Shown: positions 51,628 through 59,060, counted from the first letter of the stretch. The stretch: DNA of 59,064 nucleotides from RGIG1681 sp045594425 (GCA_045594425.1 JAZNYK010000012.1:1-59064), one strand, 5' to 3'. Notes: generated from the sequence alone by a model not told the origin. Numbers and translations are program-made.

Positions 51628-51703
51628 GGGGGTTTAGCTCAGCTGGGAGAGCATCTGCCTTACAAGCAGGCGGTCATAGGTTCGAGCCCTATAGTCCCCA
51701 CCA
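51628..51703 (+). tRNA. tRNA-Val (anticodon TAC)
   Basis: 76 bases with encoded CCA. The acceptor GGGGGTT pairs with AGTCCCC; anticodon loop CTTACAA; T-loop 'ggttcgagccc'. All arms are present. Confidence 0.97.
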
Positions 51704-51708
51704 GTATT

Positions 51709-51755
51709 GCTCGCACTGCACTGTTCAGCGGTGCGGTGACGAGCATTTTATTTTA
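51709..51755 (+). terminator. Hairpin after tRNA-Val, probable terminator
   Basis: GCTCG plus CACTGCAC pair with GTGCGGTG plus CGAGC (one bulged base), a 13-pair stem, followed by ATTTTATTTT. Confidence 0.6.
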
Positions 51756-51756
51756 T

Positions 51757-51831
51757 GCGGGAATGGCTCAGTGGTAGAGCGCTGCCTTGCCAAGGCAGAT
51801 GCCGCGAGTTCGAATCTCGTTTCCCGCTCCA
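51757..51831 (+). tRNA. tRNA-Gly (anticodon GCC)
   Basis: 75 bases with encoded CCA. GCGGGAA pairs with TTCCCGC; anticodon loop TTGCCAA; T-loop 'gttcgaatc'. Confidence 0.97.
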
Positions 51832-51836
51832 TATTA

Positions 51837-51873
51837 AAGTGAGCGGCAAGTGAACAACTTGCCGTTTACTTTA
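51837..51873 (+). terminator. Hairpin between tRNA-Gly and tRNA-Cys
   Basis: GAGCGGCAAG and CTTGCCGTTT pair (two G-U), extended by AAAGT/ACTTT, but no clear T run follows; it may be a processing or weak termination site. Confidence 0.45.
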
Positions 51874-51882
51874 CCAATTTAT

Positions 51883-51956
51883 GGCGACATAGCCAAGAGG
51901 TAAGGCACGGGTCTGCAACACCCTTATCATCAGTTCGATTCTGATTGTCGCCTCCA
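51883..51956 (+). tRNA. tRNA-Cys (anticodon GCA)
   Basis: 74 bases with encoded CCA. GGCGACA pairs with TGTCGCC; anticodon loop TCTGCAA. The 3' end from 51938 is duplicated at 52195, suggesting use as an integration site. Confidence 0.96.
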
Positions 51957-51964
51957 TAAAACAA
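51938..51964 (+). repeat. 27-base direct repeat, left copy (3' end of tRNA-Cys)
   Basis: Identical to 52195-52221, and similarity continues for seven more bases with one mismatch. It covers the last 19 bases of the tRNA including CCA, and eight bases beyond. This is the pattern left by site-specific integration at a tRNA gene. Confidence 0.85.
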
Positions 51965-52194
51965 GAAAGCATCTCAAAAGAGGTGCTTTTTGTTTTGGCA
52001 ACCTGTAAAGAACGAACTGTCGAGTTAAAAACAATTAAAGCAATCCTAAGCATTATCAAAATCTATCTGTGTGATTTTCTCTTTAACGAGCAAGTTCGTT
52101 CGGCATTAGCCAACGAGCCCACTTTTCATATTTATATACTTATAATAAATTCATGCCACATATTGTTGTTTATTTTGGAAGATATATTGCGAGT
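51965..52194. mobile_element. Probable remnant of an element integrated at tRNA-Cys
   Basis: About 230 bases enclosed by two copies of the tRNA-Cys 3' end. Apart from the terminator, it holds no convincing gene; the only longer frame (51983-52201, 72 codons) starts inside the terminator and lacks a ribosome site. Inside is an inverted pair GAACGAACT (52010-52018) and AGTTCGTTC (52093-52101). I read it as the scar of a lost island, satellite or prophage. No integrase remains. Confidence 0.4.
51966..51996 (+). terminator. Terminator after tRNA-Cys
   Basis: AAAGCATCTC and GAGGTGCTTT (one G-U) with loop AAAA, then TTGTTTT. Confidence 0.78.
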
Positions 52195-52221
52195 ATTCTG
52201 ATTGTCGCCTCCATAAAACAA
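52195..52221 (+). repeat. 27-base direct repeat, right copy (partial tRNA-Cys end)
   Basis: Copy of 51938-51964 without the rest of a tRNA; it would be the distal attachment half-site. Confidence 0.85.
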
Positions 52222-52256
52222 AAAGCACACTAACAATCGTTGGTGTGCTTTTTTGC
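52219..52256 (+). terminator. Terminator after the tRNA-Cys scar
   Basis: AAAAGCACAC and GTGTGCTTTT, extended inward by TAAC/GTTG, then T run. It resembles the one directly after tRNA-Cys in position relative to the repeat. Confidence 0.8.
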
Positions 52257-52284
52257 GATAATAGATAATAGTTATTTTTTGCTG

Positions 52285-52311
52285 TAAAAAAAGATAGTGA
52301 AACCACTATCT
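52285..52311 (-). terminator. Terminator of tRNA-Leu
   Basis: Minus strand: AGATAGTG and CACTATCT with loop GTTT, then seven T. Confidence 0.82.
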
Positions 52312-52314
52312 CTT

Positions 52315-52403
52315 TGGTGCCGATGACCGGACTTGAACCGGTACGGAGATTTCGCCCCGAGGGATTTTAAGTCCCTTGCGTCTGCCTATTTCGCCACATC
52401 GGC
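52315..52403 (-). tRNA. tRNA-Leu (anticodon TAA)
   Basis: 89 bases with encoded CCA and the long variable arm expected for leucine. GCCGATG pairs with CATCGGC; anticodon stem GGGAC/ATCCC region with TAA in the loop. Confidence 0.96.
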
Positions 52404-52521
52404 ATATTTATAAACACGATTAATTATAAACATATTTATATATTTGTAAAGTTATTTTTTAATTTTTATAAATAAAATTTTAATTTATAAAGTGATTTTT
52501 ATTCTTATTTTTACAATTCTC

Positions 52522-52550
52522 TTGATTAACGAACAATTTTGTTTTATTAT
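52522..52550 (+). promoter_or_regulatory. Promoter of mscL
   Basis: TTGATT, 17 bases, TATTAT. Confidence 0.65.
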
Positions 52551-52582
52551 ATTTTTAGTAAAATATTTTATAAGGAGCACAT

Positions 52583-53137
52583 ATGAAAAAGTTTTTTCAA
52601 GATTTTAAAAAATTCATCACTCGTGGCAATGTGATTGATATGGCTGTCGGTGTTATTGTTGGTAGTGCTTTTTCAAGCATCATCACAGCACTTACAAACA
52701 AAATTTTAATGCCTTTAATCAATGCACTTTTGGCACAAGGAGGCAATGGTTTAGAATCTGCTTACACATTCCTCAAAAGAGCATACACAGCAGATGGTGC
52801 AATTGACCTCACAAAAAGTATCTATATCGACTGGGGTGCATTTATCACAGCAATCATTAATTTCTTCTTGATTGCATTTGTTCTTTTCACAATCATCAAA
52901 GTTGTTTCTAACACAAGAAACTTTATTGATGGACAAACAAAGAAATGGCCAACAAGAGCAGAAAGAAAAGAACTTAAAGCACAAGGCGTTGACATGAAAA
53001 ACACAAAAGAGGTTTTGAAAGCAACAGAAGAACTTCGTGAAAGCAAAAAAACAGAACCAGAGCCAGCAAAACCTACACAAGAAGAATTGCTTGCTAACAT
53101 TTTGGAAGAAATCAAAAAACAAAACGCTTCAAAATAA
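52583..53137 (+). CDS. mscL: Large-conductance mechanosensitive channel MscL
   Basis: 184 residues. 'FKKFITRGNVIDMAVGVIVG' and 'SAFSSIITALTNKILMPLI' form the N-terminal amphipathic helix and first membrane helix with the pore; 'WGAFITAIINFFLIAFVLF' is the second membrane helix. The cytoplasmic C-terminus is longer than usual (about 75 residues, Lys/Glu-rich, ending in 'LLANILEEIKKQN', the typical closing coiled coil). It opens under osmotic downshock to release solutes. AAGGAG precedes the ATG. Confidence 0.95.
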   Translation: MKKFFQDFKKFITRGNVIDMAVGVIVGSAFSSIITALTNKILMPLINALLAQGGNGLESAYTFLKRAYTADGAIDLTKSIYIDWGAFITAIINFFLIAFVLFTIIKVVSNTRNFIDGQTKKWPTRAERKELKAQGVDMKNTKEVLKATEELRESKKTEPEPAKPTQEELLANILEEIKKQNASK

Positions 53138-53163
53138 AAACACTCGAAAGAGTGTTTTTTTGT
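53136..53163 (+). terminator. Terminator of mscL
   Basis: AAAACACTC and GAGTGTTTT with a GAAA tetraloop and T run. Confidence 0.87.
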
Positions 53164-53174
53164 TGCAAAATTAT

Positions 53175-53203
53175 TTGATATTAAAAACAAATTTTGCCAT
53201 AAT
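53175..53203 (+). promoter_or_regulatory. Promoter of the HD-CYTH operon
   Basis: TTGATA, 17 bases, CATAAT. Confidence 0.6.
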
Positions 53204-53236
53204 ATAAAAAGAGAAGTTTGGTTTTAAGGGGAATAT

Positions 53237-53932
53237 ATGAACCAATTAAAAAGATTCGAAGATATTTTAACGTCAGAGCAATTTGTTGCAGATTTTAATA
53301 ACCTTTATTCCGATGAAGATTTCAAACGCTGGATGCTTTCCGTTTTGCCAGAAATTGGTGATTGTGAAAAGCAACAACAAGATAATCCTTGGCATATTTA
53401 TGACTGTTTAAACCACATTTTGCATTCAGTTCAAAACATAAACATTTTATCGAAAAACCAACCACAAAAAGTCAGAAAAATGCTTGCACTTGTTATGTTT
53501 CTGCATGATATAGGAAAACCTGCTTGCCATATTAGAAGATATGCTCAAAACTATGGCAGGGATGTTGATAGTTTTTTTGACCACAACAAAAAAAGTGCTG
53601 AAATAACCGCTAGAGTGCTTAATGATTTTAGATATTCAGGAAAAGACGCAAAAACCATAGAAAAACTGGTTTTGAATCATGATATATTTATGTTTATTAG
53701 ATTAAAGCCTTCTAACAGTCCTTTTAGAAAAGTTTTAAATGATGAAGTGTTTGAAAGTGAAATTCAAGACCTTAACACTGTTGGTGACGGCACACTTTTA
53801 ATGAAATATTTATTAATGATTGGCAGAGCAGACAGCAGTGCACAAAACCCAGAAATGACAAAAGGTTCTTTTGAAGTTTTGGACGCTATGGAAGCCATGT
53901 TAAAAAAATATCAATCAAAGGAGAAAAGTTAA
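53237..53932 (+). CDS. HD-domain phosphohydrolase
   Basis: 231 residues. HD superfamily: histidines at 60 and 63, the HD pair at 90-91 in 'FLHDIGKP', His116 in 'FFDHNKKSAEI', and a later 'LVLNHD'. These bind the metal ions used to hydrolyse phosphate esters, often nucleotides. The same pattern occurs in the HD half of CCA-adding enzymes and related proteins, but no nucleotidyltransferase part is present. It overlaps the next gene by one base (TAATG), implying a joint role with the CYTH protein. AAGGGG precedes the ATG. Substrate unknown. Confidence 0.8.
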   Translation: MNQLKRFEDILTSEQFVADFNNLYSDEDFKRWMLSVLPEIGDCEKQQQDNPWHIYDCLNHILHSVQNINILSKNQPQKVRKMLALVMFLHDIGKPACHIRRYAQNYGRDVDSFFDHNKKSAEITARVLNDFRYSGKDAKTIEKLVLNHDIFMFIRLKPSNSPFRKVLNDEVFESEIQDLNTVGDGTLLMKYLLMIGRADSSAQNPEMTKGSFEVLDAMEAMLKKYQSKEKS

Positions 53933-54492
53933 TGAAAACTGAAATTGAAGCAAGACTTTTGGATATCAATGAAGAAGAGTTTATTGAAACTCTAAAATCA
54001 CACAATGCAACATTTATTGGCGACTGGTTTATGAGCAGAAATGTTTATGACCTGAAACCTGCTGATGACGGCAAGTGGATGAGACTTCGCACAAATGGTG
54101 TAGAAACAACGCTTACGATAAAAGAAATTGTGGACAAATCTATTGAAGGAACAAAAGAAACCGAAATTGTTGTTTCAGACTTTGATACAACTAATGAAAT
54201 ATTAAATAAACTTGGATACTTTGCAAGAGGCAGTCAAACCAACCGCAGAATTAGATATATTTTGGATGATGTTGAAATTGATATTGATTTTTGGCCAATG
54301 ATTCCAACCTACGTTGAGTTTGAAGCAGATGCAACACAAAAAATCAAAGACCTTTGCAAAAAACTTGATATAGACTTTGATTCATTAACAACAATGAGTG
54401 TTCCTGAAGTTTATGAACACTATGGACTTCCTGTTAGAACAAACCCCGCAATCATGAATCTTGAACAAGAACGTGTTGATAAAAAATATTAA
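53932..54492 (+). CDS. CYTH-domain protein (triphosphate-tunnel metalloenzyme)
   Basis: 186 residues. The N-terminal signature ExExR ('EIEARLLDI', residues 3-7) is a variant of the family's ExExK. 'KWMRLRTNGVETTLTIKEI' supplies tunnel Arg and Lys residues, and 'RRIRYILDDVEIDIDFWPMI' with 'YVEFEAD' supplies the acidic metal ligands. The family includes adenylate cyclase AC2, thiamine triphosphatase and inorganic triphosphatases. Its coupling to an HD hydrolase suggests a nucleotide or polyphosphate reaction; the actual substrate is unknown. AAGGAG precedes the ATG inside the upstream gene. Confidence 0.85.
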   Translation: MKTEIEARLLDINEEEFIETLKSHNATFIGDWFMSRNVYDLKPADDGKWMRLRTNGVETTLTIKEIVDKSIEGTKETEIVVSDFDTTNEILNKLGYFARGSQTNRRIRYILDDVEIDIDFWPMIPTYVEFEADATQKIKDLCKKLDIDFDSLTTMSVPEVYEHYGLPVRTNPAIMNLEQERVDKKY

Positions 54493-54520
54493 AAGCACAC
54501 CAAAAGGTGTGTTTTTATTT
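54492..54520 (+). terminator. Terminator of the HD-CYTH operon
   Basis: CACACC and GGTGTG, extended by AAAG/TTTT, with loop AAAA and T tail. Confidence 0.82.
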
Positions 54521-54566
54521 TGCACGAATTTTACATTCAGGCATAACCTATAGCATAGGGGGTTAT

Positions 54567-55442
54567 ATGATTTTTAAAGGAAGTGCCGTTGCACTTATCA
54601 CACCATTTGACAAGCACGGAAAAGTTAATTTCTTTTCACTTAAAAATCTGATTGAATATCAAATTGCAAACGGAACAAAAGCAATTGTGATACTAGGAAC
54701 AACTGGCGAAAGTTCTTGCATTACGTTTGAAGAACGAGAAAAAATCATAAAGTTTTGTGTATCTCTAATAGCAAAGAGAGTTCCCGTAATTGTTGGAACA
54801 GGGGCAAATTCAACAAACAAAGCAATTATGCTAACTAAACAAGCAGAAAGTCTTGGAGCAGATGCAGTGCTTATCGTTACACCTTATTATAACAAATGCA
54901 ATCAAACAGGACTTTTTAAACACTATAAACTAATTGCAAAGTCAACATCACTTCCAATCATACTTTATAATGTTCCAGCAAGAACTGGCGTTAATATTAA
55001 TACAGAAACAACATTGAAATTATCTAAAATAAAAAATATTGTTGCCATAAAAGAAGCCAGTGGAAACTTAAATCAAATTGCAGAAATTTGTCGAAAAAAG
55101 CCGTCAAATTTTGCTGTTTATTCTGGTGATGACCAATTGACGCTATCCATGTTAACATTGGGTGCTAGCGGCGTTATTTCGGTGACGGCAAATGCATATC
55201 CAGAAAAAGTTACACTTATGTGTGACTACGCTTTGGGATATGATTATTTTAATGCTTGCAAACTGCAAAGCGATTTATTTGAAATTAACAAGGCTCTATT
55301 TTTTGATATTAACCCAATATGTGTAAAATTTTATTTAAACCTATTAGGATTTGATGTGGGGGAACCAAGGCTTCCATTATGCACGCCATCACAAGAAATA
55401 AAAACTAAACTAAAGGAAATTAAACAAAAATATGAAAATTAA
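54567..55442 (+). CDS. dapA: 4-hydroxy-tetrahydrodipicolinate synthase
   Basis: 291 residues. 'GSAVALITPFDKHGKVNF' opens the barrel; 'ILGTTGESSCITFEER', 'VIVGTGANSTNKAI', 'TPYYNKCNQTGLFKHY', 'ILYNVPARTGVNI' and 'VAIKEASGN' with the Schiff-base lysine at 162 follow. It condenses aspartate semialdehyde with pyruvate, the first step toward diaminopimelate and lysine. I take the ATG at 54567, with GGGGG six bases upstream; the longer frame starts in the terminator. The ddh gene overlaps its end by 11 bases. Confidence 0.96.
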   Translation: MIFKGSAVALITPFDKHGKVNFFSLKNLIEYQIANGTKAIVILGTTGESSCITFEEREKIIKFCVSLIAKRVPVIVGTGANSTNKAIMLTKQAESLGADAVLIVTPYYNKCNQTGLFKHYKLIAKSTSLPIILYNVPARTGVNINTETTLKLSKIKNIVAIKEASGNLNQIAEICRKKPSNFAVYSGDDQLTLSMLTLGASGVISVTANAYPEKVTLMCDYALGYDYFNACKLQSDLFEINKALFFDINPICVKFYLNLLGFDVGEPRLPLCTPSQEIKTKLKEIKQKYEN

Positions 55443-56382
55443 TGTTGGTATTGTTGGTTATGGAAATCTTGGACGTGCAATCGAAAAAGAAATTTTAAAA
55501 AATAAAAACTTTAATCTTGTTGCAATATTTTCAAGAAGAGTGGTGTCTTCAAACTTTAATAGTCTTGTTGAACCTTATGAAAACCATATACTTTATAAAC
55601 ACAAAATAGATATTATGTTTTTATGCGGAGGGTCACTTTCAGACATTGAATCGCAAGCACCCGAAATAACAAAACATTTTAACACAATAAACTCTTTTGA
55701 CACTCATTCCAAAATAAAACAACTTCAAGAAACACTTAATAAAATTGCGACTAAAACCAATCATATATCTATTATTTCTTGCGGATGGGACCCTGGAATT
55801 TTTAGCAATATAAGAGCACTTATGTATGCTGTTTCAGGTGAAACACCAATAACTTTTTGGGGCAAAGGAATAAGCATGGGGCACAGTGATGCAATCAGAC
55901 GAGTTAATGGTGTTGATGACGGCGTTCAGTTTACTGTTCCAAACAAGCAAGCAATTGCACTTGCAAAAAAAGGAATTCTTTCAAATGATGTGCCATTACA
56001 CTTTAGAGAATGCTTTATTGTTTCACATGACACAAACAAATCTGCAATCGAAAAAAATATAAAAAATATTCCAAATTACTTTAAAAATCAGCCAACAACA
56101 GTTGCATTTGTTAACGCAGAACAACTTTTAAAATTAAAGAAAAAACTTTACCATAAAGGTGAAATTATTTGCAGTTTTGGAACTGAATTTAAAAGTCGTT
56201 TTGAATTTAAAGTTCAAATGCAGTCAAACCCAAACTTTACAGCAAAAATTATGTTATGCTATGCAAAAGCCGTCATCAATCTAAAAAAGCGTAAAATAAA
56301 TGGGGGATTCACTCCACTCGACATTCCATTTAACTTTTTGTTTCTTGATAATGAAAAGAACATATTAAACAGACTTTGCTAA
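55432..56382 (+). CDS. ddh: meso-Diaminopimelate dehydrogenase
   Basis: 316 residues. Rossmann opening 'INVGIVGYGNLGRAIEKEI', NADP-binding 'FSRR', then the family signatures 'SCGWDPGIFSNIRALMYAV', 'GKGISMGHSDAIRRVNGV' and 'DGVQFTVPN'. It makes meso-diaminopimelate in one NADPH-dependent step from tetrahydrodipicolinate, bypassing the succinylated or acetylated routes. Overlap with dapA shows one operon. The organism thus probably has DAP-type peptidoglycan; dapB must be elsewhere. Confidence 0.95.
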   Translation: MKINVGIVGYGNLGRAIEKEILKNKNFNLVAIFSRRVVSSNFNSLVEPYENHILYKHKIDIMFLCGGSLSDIESQAPEITKHFNTINSFDTHSKIKQLQETLNKIATKTNHISIISCGWDPGIFSNIRALMYAVSGETPITFWGKGISMGHSDAIRRVNGVDDGVQFTVPNKQAIALAKKGILSNDVPLHFRECFIVSHDTNKSAIEKNIKNIPNYFKNQPTTVAFVNAEQLLKLKKKLYHKGEIICSFGTEFKSRFEFKVQMQSNPNFTAKIMLCYAKAVINLKKRKINGGFTPLDIPFNFLFLDNEKNILNRLC

Positions 56383-56384
56383 AA

Positions 56385-56416
56385 AAAAGATATGGAACAA
56401 TCCATATCCTTTTTAT
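56385..56416. terminator. Bidirectional terminator after ddh
   Basis: GATATGGA and TCCATATC with loop ACAA, A run before and T run after. It serves ddh and the convergent small gene. Confidence 0.82.
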
Positions 56417-56650
56417 TTAAGCAAGAACAGTTGGTCTTTTCCAAACAATGGTGCAGACAAGGTCAACAATCCAAAATACTGTCGAACCAAAAATCACCCA
56501 AAAAATTCCAACGATTAGCATTAACACATTGTTTGTGTCGGCTCCTTTACAAATTCTGTAGATTGCCCATGCAATGTTTAAAACAGGCAAGCATAAAAGT
56601 AGTTTTGCTATCCATGGTAAATTATCGAATGCTTTTACAATACCTTTCAT
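56417..56650 (-). CDS. Small two-helix membrane protein, related to the divergent neighbour
   Basis: 77 residues. Two hydrophobic stretches at about 15-33 ('IAKLLLCLPVLNIAWAIY') and 42-68 ('VLMLIVGIFWVIFGSTVFW') are linked by 'RICKGADTNN'; 'IVDLVCTIVWKRP' ends it. The plan 'R-x-x-K-G ... hydrophobic ... W-x-x-D-L-V' is shared with the 73-residue protein at 56827, encoded divergently. GGAG precedes the ATG. No known family is assigned. Confidence 0.7.
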   Translation of the reverse strand: MKGIVKAFDNLPWIAKLLLCLPVLNIAWAIYRICKGADTNNVLMLIVGIFWVIFGSTVFWIVDLVCTIVWKRPTVLA

Positions 56651-56764
56651 TTTTTATCTCCTTTTAATAAATGTTATTCATTATAGTTTTTGTTTAGAAT
56701 AATATTTTTAATTAAACATTAAAATTTTTTTTAAAAGTCTTTGCCTATTTTTGGTTATTATTTG

Positions 56765-56793
56765 TTGATTTTGTAACACTTTGCTGTTATAAT
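56765..56793 (+). promoter_or_regulatory. Promoter of the second small membrane protein gene
   Basis: TTGATT, 17 bases, TATAAT. Confidence 0.8.
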
Positions 56794-56826
56794 CATAGTA
56801 TCAAATAAAAATTTATGGAGGCAAAT

Positions 56827-57048
56827 ATGGCAAAAAGAACATCAGATTACTTTGGTTTGGGTTATATTGTAAGTTTGATTCTTGCAATCATTCCATTCAC
56901 TGCATGGCTTTTGGGCGTTGTAACAAGATTTAAAGAAGGTAAAATTGTTGCAGGTATCATCCGTATCTTCGGCGGTTGGCTCATTTGGGTTCTTGACCTT
57001 GTGTTCATGATTACAAGAAAGAGCATCTGCAGACTTCTTAATGTTTAA
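56827..57048 (+). CDS. Small two-helix membrane protein
   Basis: 73 residues from the ATG at 56827, which has TGGAGG six bases upstream (an ATG at 56815 adds four residues and overlaps that site). 'YIVSLILAIIPFTAWLLGVV' and 'GIIRIFGGWLIWVLDLVFMI' are membrane helices, joined by 'TRFKEGKIVA'. It resembles the divergent 77-residue protein. Conserved-looking but of unknown function; a membrane-stress peptide is one possibility. Confidence 0.72.
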   Translation: MAKRTSDYFGLGYIVSLILAIIPFTAWLLGVVTRFKEGKIVAGIIRIFGGWLIWVLDLVFMITRKSICRLLNV

Positions 57049-57056
57049 TTAAGACT

Positions 57057-57084
57057 AAAACACCTCGAAATCGAGGTGTTTTTT
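57057..57084 (+). terminator. Terminator of the small membrane protein gene
   Basis: AACACCTCGA and TCGAGGTGTT stem with T run. Confidence 0.87.
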
Positions 57085-57127
57085 AGTGCCTAAAATTTGA
57101 AAATATGCAATAAAAATCGACATTTTA

Positions 57128-57156
57128 TTGATTTTTACAAAGCAGTGTTATATAAT
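57128..57156 (+). promoter_or_regulatory. Promoter of alaS
   Basis: TTGATT, 17 bases, TATAAT. An inverted pair AAAAATC (57112-57118) and GATTTTT (57130-57136) covers the -35 box and could be an operator. No T-box leader is present. Confidence 0.75.
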
Positions 57157-57191
57157 ACAAAATGTATTATTATAACAAAAACGAGGATATT

Positions 57192-59003
57192 ATGATTACA
57201 GACAAACAATTAAAACAACTTTGGAAAGATTTTTTCTCAAAACATGGATTCGTTCAAATTCAAAATAGTTCAGTTATTCCTGAAAACGACCCAACTGTTT
57301 TGTTTACAACAGCGGGAATGCATCCGCTTGTTCCTTATCTTTTAGGTGAAAAACACCCTCAAGGAAACAGACTTTTTAATACACAAAGATGTATTAGAAC
57401 TGGTGACATTGACGATGTTGGTGACTACAACCATAACACATTCTTTGAAATGCTTGGAAACTGGTATCTTGGTGCTTGCCCAAAAGATGAAATGATTAAA
57501 CTTTCTTATGAATTTTTAACCAGCAAGGATTATCTTGGAATTGACCCAAACAAACTTTCTGTTACTGTTTTTGAAGGTGATGAAACTGCTCCAAGAGATG
57601 ACCTTGCTGCAAAAACATGGGAAGAATGTGGCATCAGCAAAGACCATATTTTCTACAACCCAAAAGAAGACAACTGGTGGGGTCTTGGAAGTGGTGTTGG
57701 ACCATGTGGACCAGACACTGAAATGTATTATGATTCTGGAAAAGAGAAATGTTCTCCAGAATGCCGTCCTGGATGTCATTGCGGAAAGTATAATGAAATC
57801 TGGAATGACGTTTTCATGCAATATAGAATTGACAATGTTGGCGACAAAGCAAAATTATTAGAAAACCCAAACATTGATACTGGTATGGGCGTTGAAAGAA
57901 CAATCTGTGTTCTTAATGGTGTTAAAAGCAGTTATGATGTTGGTATCTTTAAAGAAGTTATTGATTTCATGGACAGTAAAGCAGAAATCAAAAACTCTGA
58001 TGAAACAGTTAAGTCTTACAGAATTCTTGCTGACCACTTAAGAAGTTCAGTGTTTGTTTTGGGTGATGAAAAAGCCGTTAAACCATCTAACGTTGGTCAA
58101 GGATACATTCTTCGTAGATTTATTCGCCGTTCAGTTAACCACGCTAGAAAAATTGGTCTTAACACAAAAGTGTTTAATGATGTTGTTGACCTTTATGTTG
58201 ATTATTATGCATACGACTATGACATTTTAGTTAAAAATAGAGAATCTATCAAAGCAGACCTTACTGCAGAAGTTGAAAAATTTGCAAAAGCCATAGACCA
58301 AGGCTATAAAGAATTTGAAAAAGTTATTGCAGGCATTGAAAGACATAAACAATTTGCAAAAGAAGGCGAAGTTGTTGAAAACATTATTAGCGGAAAAGCA
58401 GCATTCAGATTGTTTGATACTTTTGGATTCCCAATTGAACTTACAAAAGAACTTGCTGTAGAACGTGGATATGAAGTTGATATTATTGGTTTCGAAGAAG
58501 CAAACAAAAAGCACCAAGAACTTTCAAGAAGTGCTTCTGCTGGAACATTTAAGGGTGGTCTTGCTGATTCATCTTATGAAAATGCAAAACTTCACACAGC
58601 AACACATATCATGCTTGCTGGTTTAAGAAAAATGTTCGGAACTGGAGTTGAACAAAAAGGTTCTAACATCACACCTGAAAGACTTCGTTTTGACTTTAAC
58701 TTCTCACGCCCCTTGACACCTGAAGAAATCAAGGCAATTGAAGATGTTGTCAATGGAGAAATTGCAAAGGCAACTCCTGTTGTGTGTGAAGAAATGACAG
58801 TTGAAGAAGCAAGAAAGGCAGGCGCAGTGGGTGTCTTCGGCGACAGATATGGTGAAGTTGTCAAGGTTTACACCATCGGCGCAAGCAAGGAAATCTGTGG
58901 CGGACCTCACGCAGAAAACACAAAAGACCTTGGAAAATTCCGCATTGCAAAGGAACAAAGTTCATCAGCAGGTGTAAGAAGAATCAAGGCAGTTCTTGAA
59001 TAA
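57192..59003 (+). CDS. alaS: Alanyl-tRNA synthetase, short form without C-Ala domain
   Basis: 603 residues from the ATG at 57192 (GAGGA upstream). Class II catalytic domain: 'FTTAGMHPLVPYLLGEKHP' (motif 1 region), 'RTGDIDDVGDYNHNTFFEML' (motif 2), 'DTGMGVERT' (motif 3). A Cys-rich insertion 'CSPECRPGCHCGKYNEIWN' sits near 190-210. The tRNA-recognition domain 'YILRRFIRRSVNHARKIG' and the editing domain with zinc ligands His468, His472 and Cys569, His573 ('CGGPH') follow. Ordinary bacterial AlaS is about 870 residues with a C-terminal C-Ala domain; here the gene ends naturally after editing, with a terminator 20 bases on. Charges tRNA-Ala. Confidence 0.94.
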   Translation: MITDKQLKQLWKDFFSKHGFVQIQNSSVIPENDPTVLFTTAGMHPLVPYLLGEKHPQGNRLFNTQRCIRTGDIDDVGDYNHNTFFEMLGNWYLGACPKDEMIKLSYEFLTSKDYLGIDPNKLSVTVFEGDETAPRDDLAAKTWEECGISKDHIFYNPKEDNWWGLGSGVGPCGPDTEMYYDSGKEKCSPECRPGCHCGKYNEIWNDVFMQYRIDNVGDKAKLLENPNIDTGMGVERTICVLNGVKSSYDVGIFKEVIDFMDSKAEIKNSDETVKSYRILADHLRSSVFVLGDEKAVKPSNVGQGYILRRFIRRSVNHARKIGLNTKVFNDVVDLYVDYYAYDYDILVKNRESIKADLTAEVEKFAKAIDQGYKEFEKVIAGIERHKQFAKEGEVVENIISGKAAFRLFDTFGFPIELTKELAVERGYEVDIIGFEEANKKHQELSRSASAGTFKGGLADSSYENAKLHTATHIMLAGLRKMFGTGVEQKGSNITPERLRFDFNFSRPLTPEEIKAIEDVVNGEIAKATPVVCEEMTVEEARKAGAVGVFGDRYGEVVKVYTIGASKEICGGPHAENTKDLGKFRIAKEQSSSAGVRRIKAVLE

Positions 59004-59022
59004 AAGGTAATATAACAACAAT

Positions 59023-59060
59023 AAAAGGGCAATTTGGTGCAACCGAATTGCTCTTTTTTA
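59023..59060 (+). terminator. Terminator of alaS
   Basis: AAAAGGGCAATTTGG and CCGAATTGCTCTTTT form a 15-pair stem (two G-U) with loop TGCAA and T tail. Confidence 0.88.

Noticed and set aside
51871..52059. Minus-strand open frame of 62 codons across tRNA-Cys
   Set aside because: It is simply the complement of the tRNA gene, a common false gene.
51983..52201. 72-codon open frame inside the tRNA-Cys scar
   Set aside because: It starts within the terminator after tRNA-Cys, has no ribosome site and overlaps the inverted repeats; treated as chance.
57084..57192. Possible T-box leader before alaS
   Set aside because: The promoter lies only about 36 bases before the start and no T-box sequence or specifier hairpin is present.
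58560..59003. alaS broken by a frameshift or cut by the window edge
   Set aside because: The stop is followed by a strong terminator still inside the window, and the editing domain is complete, so the short length is natural.
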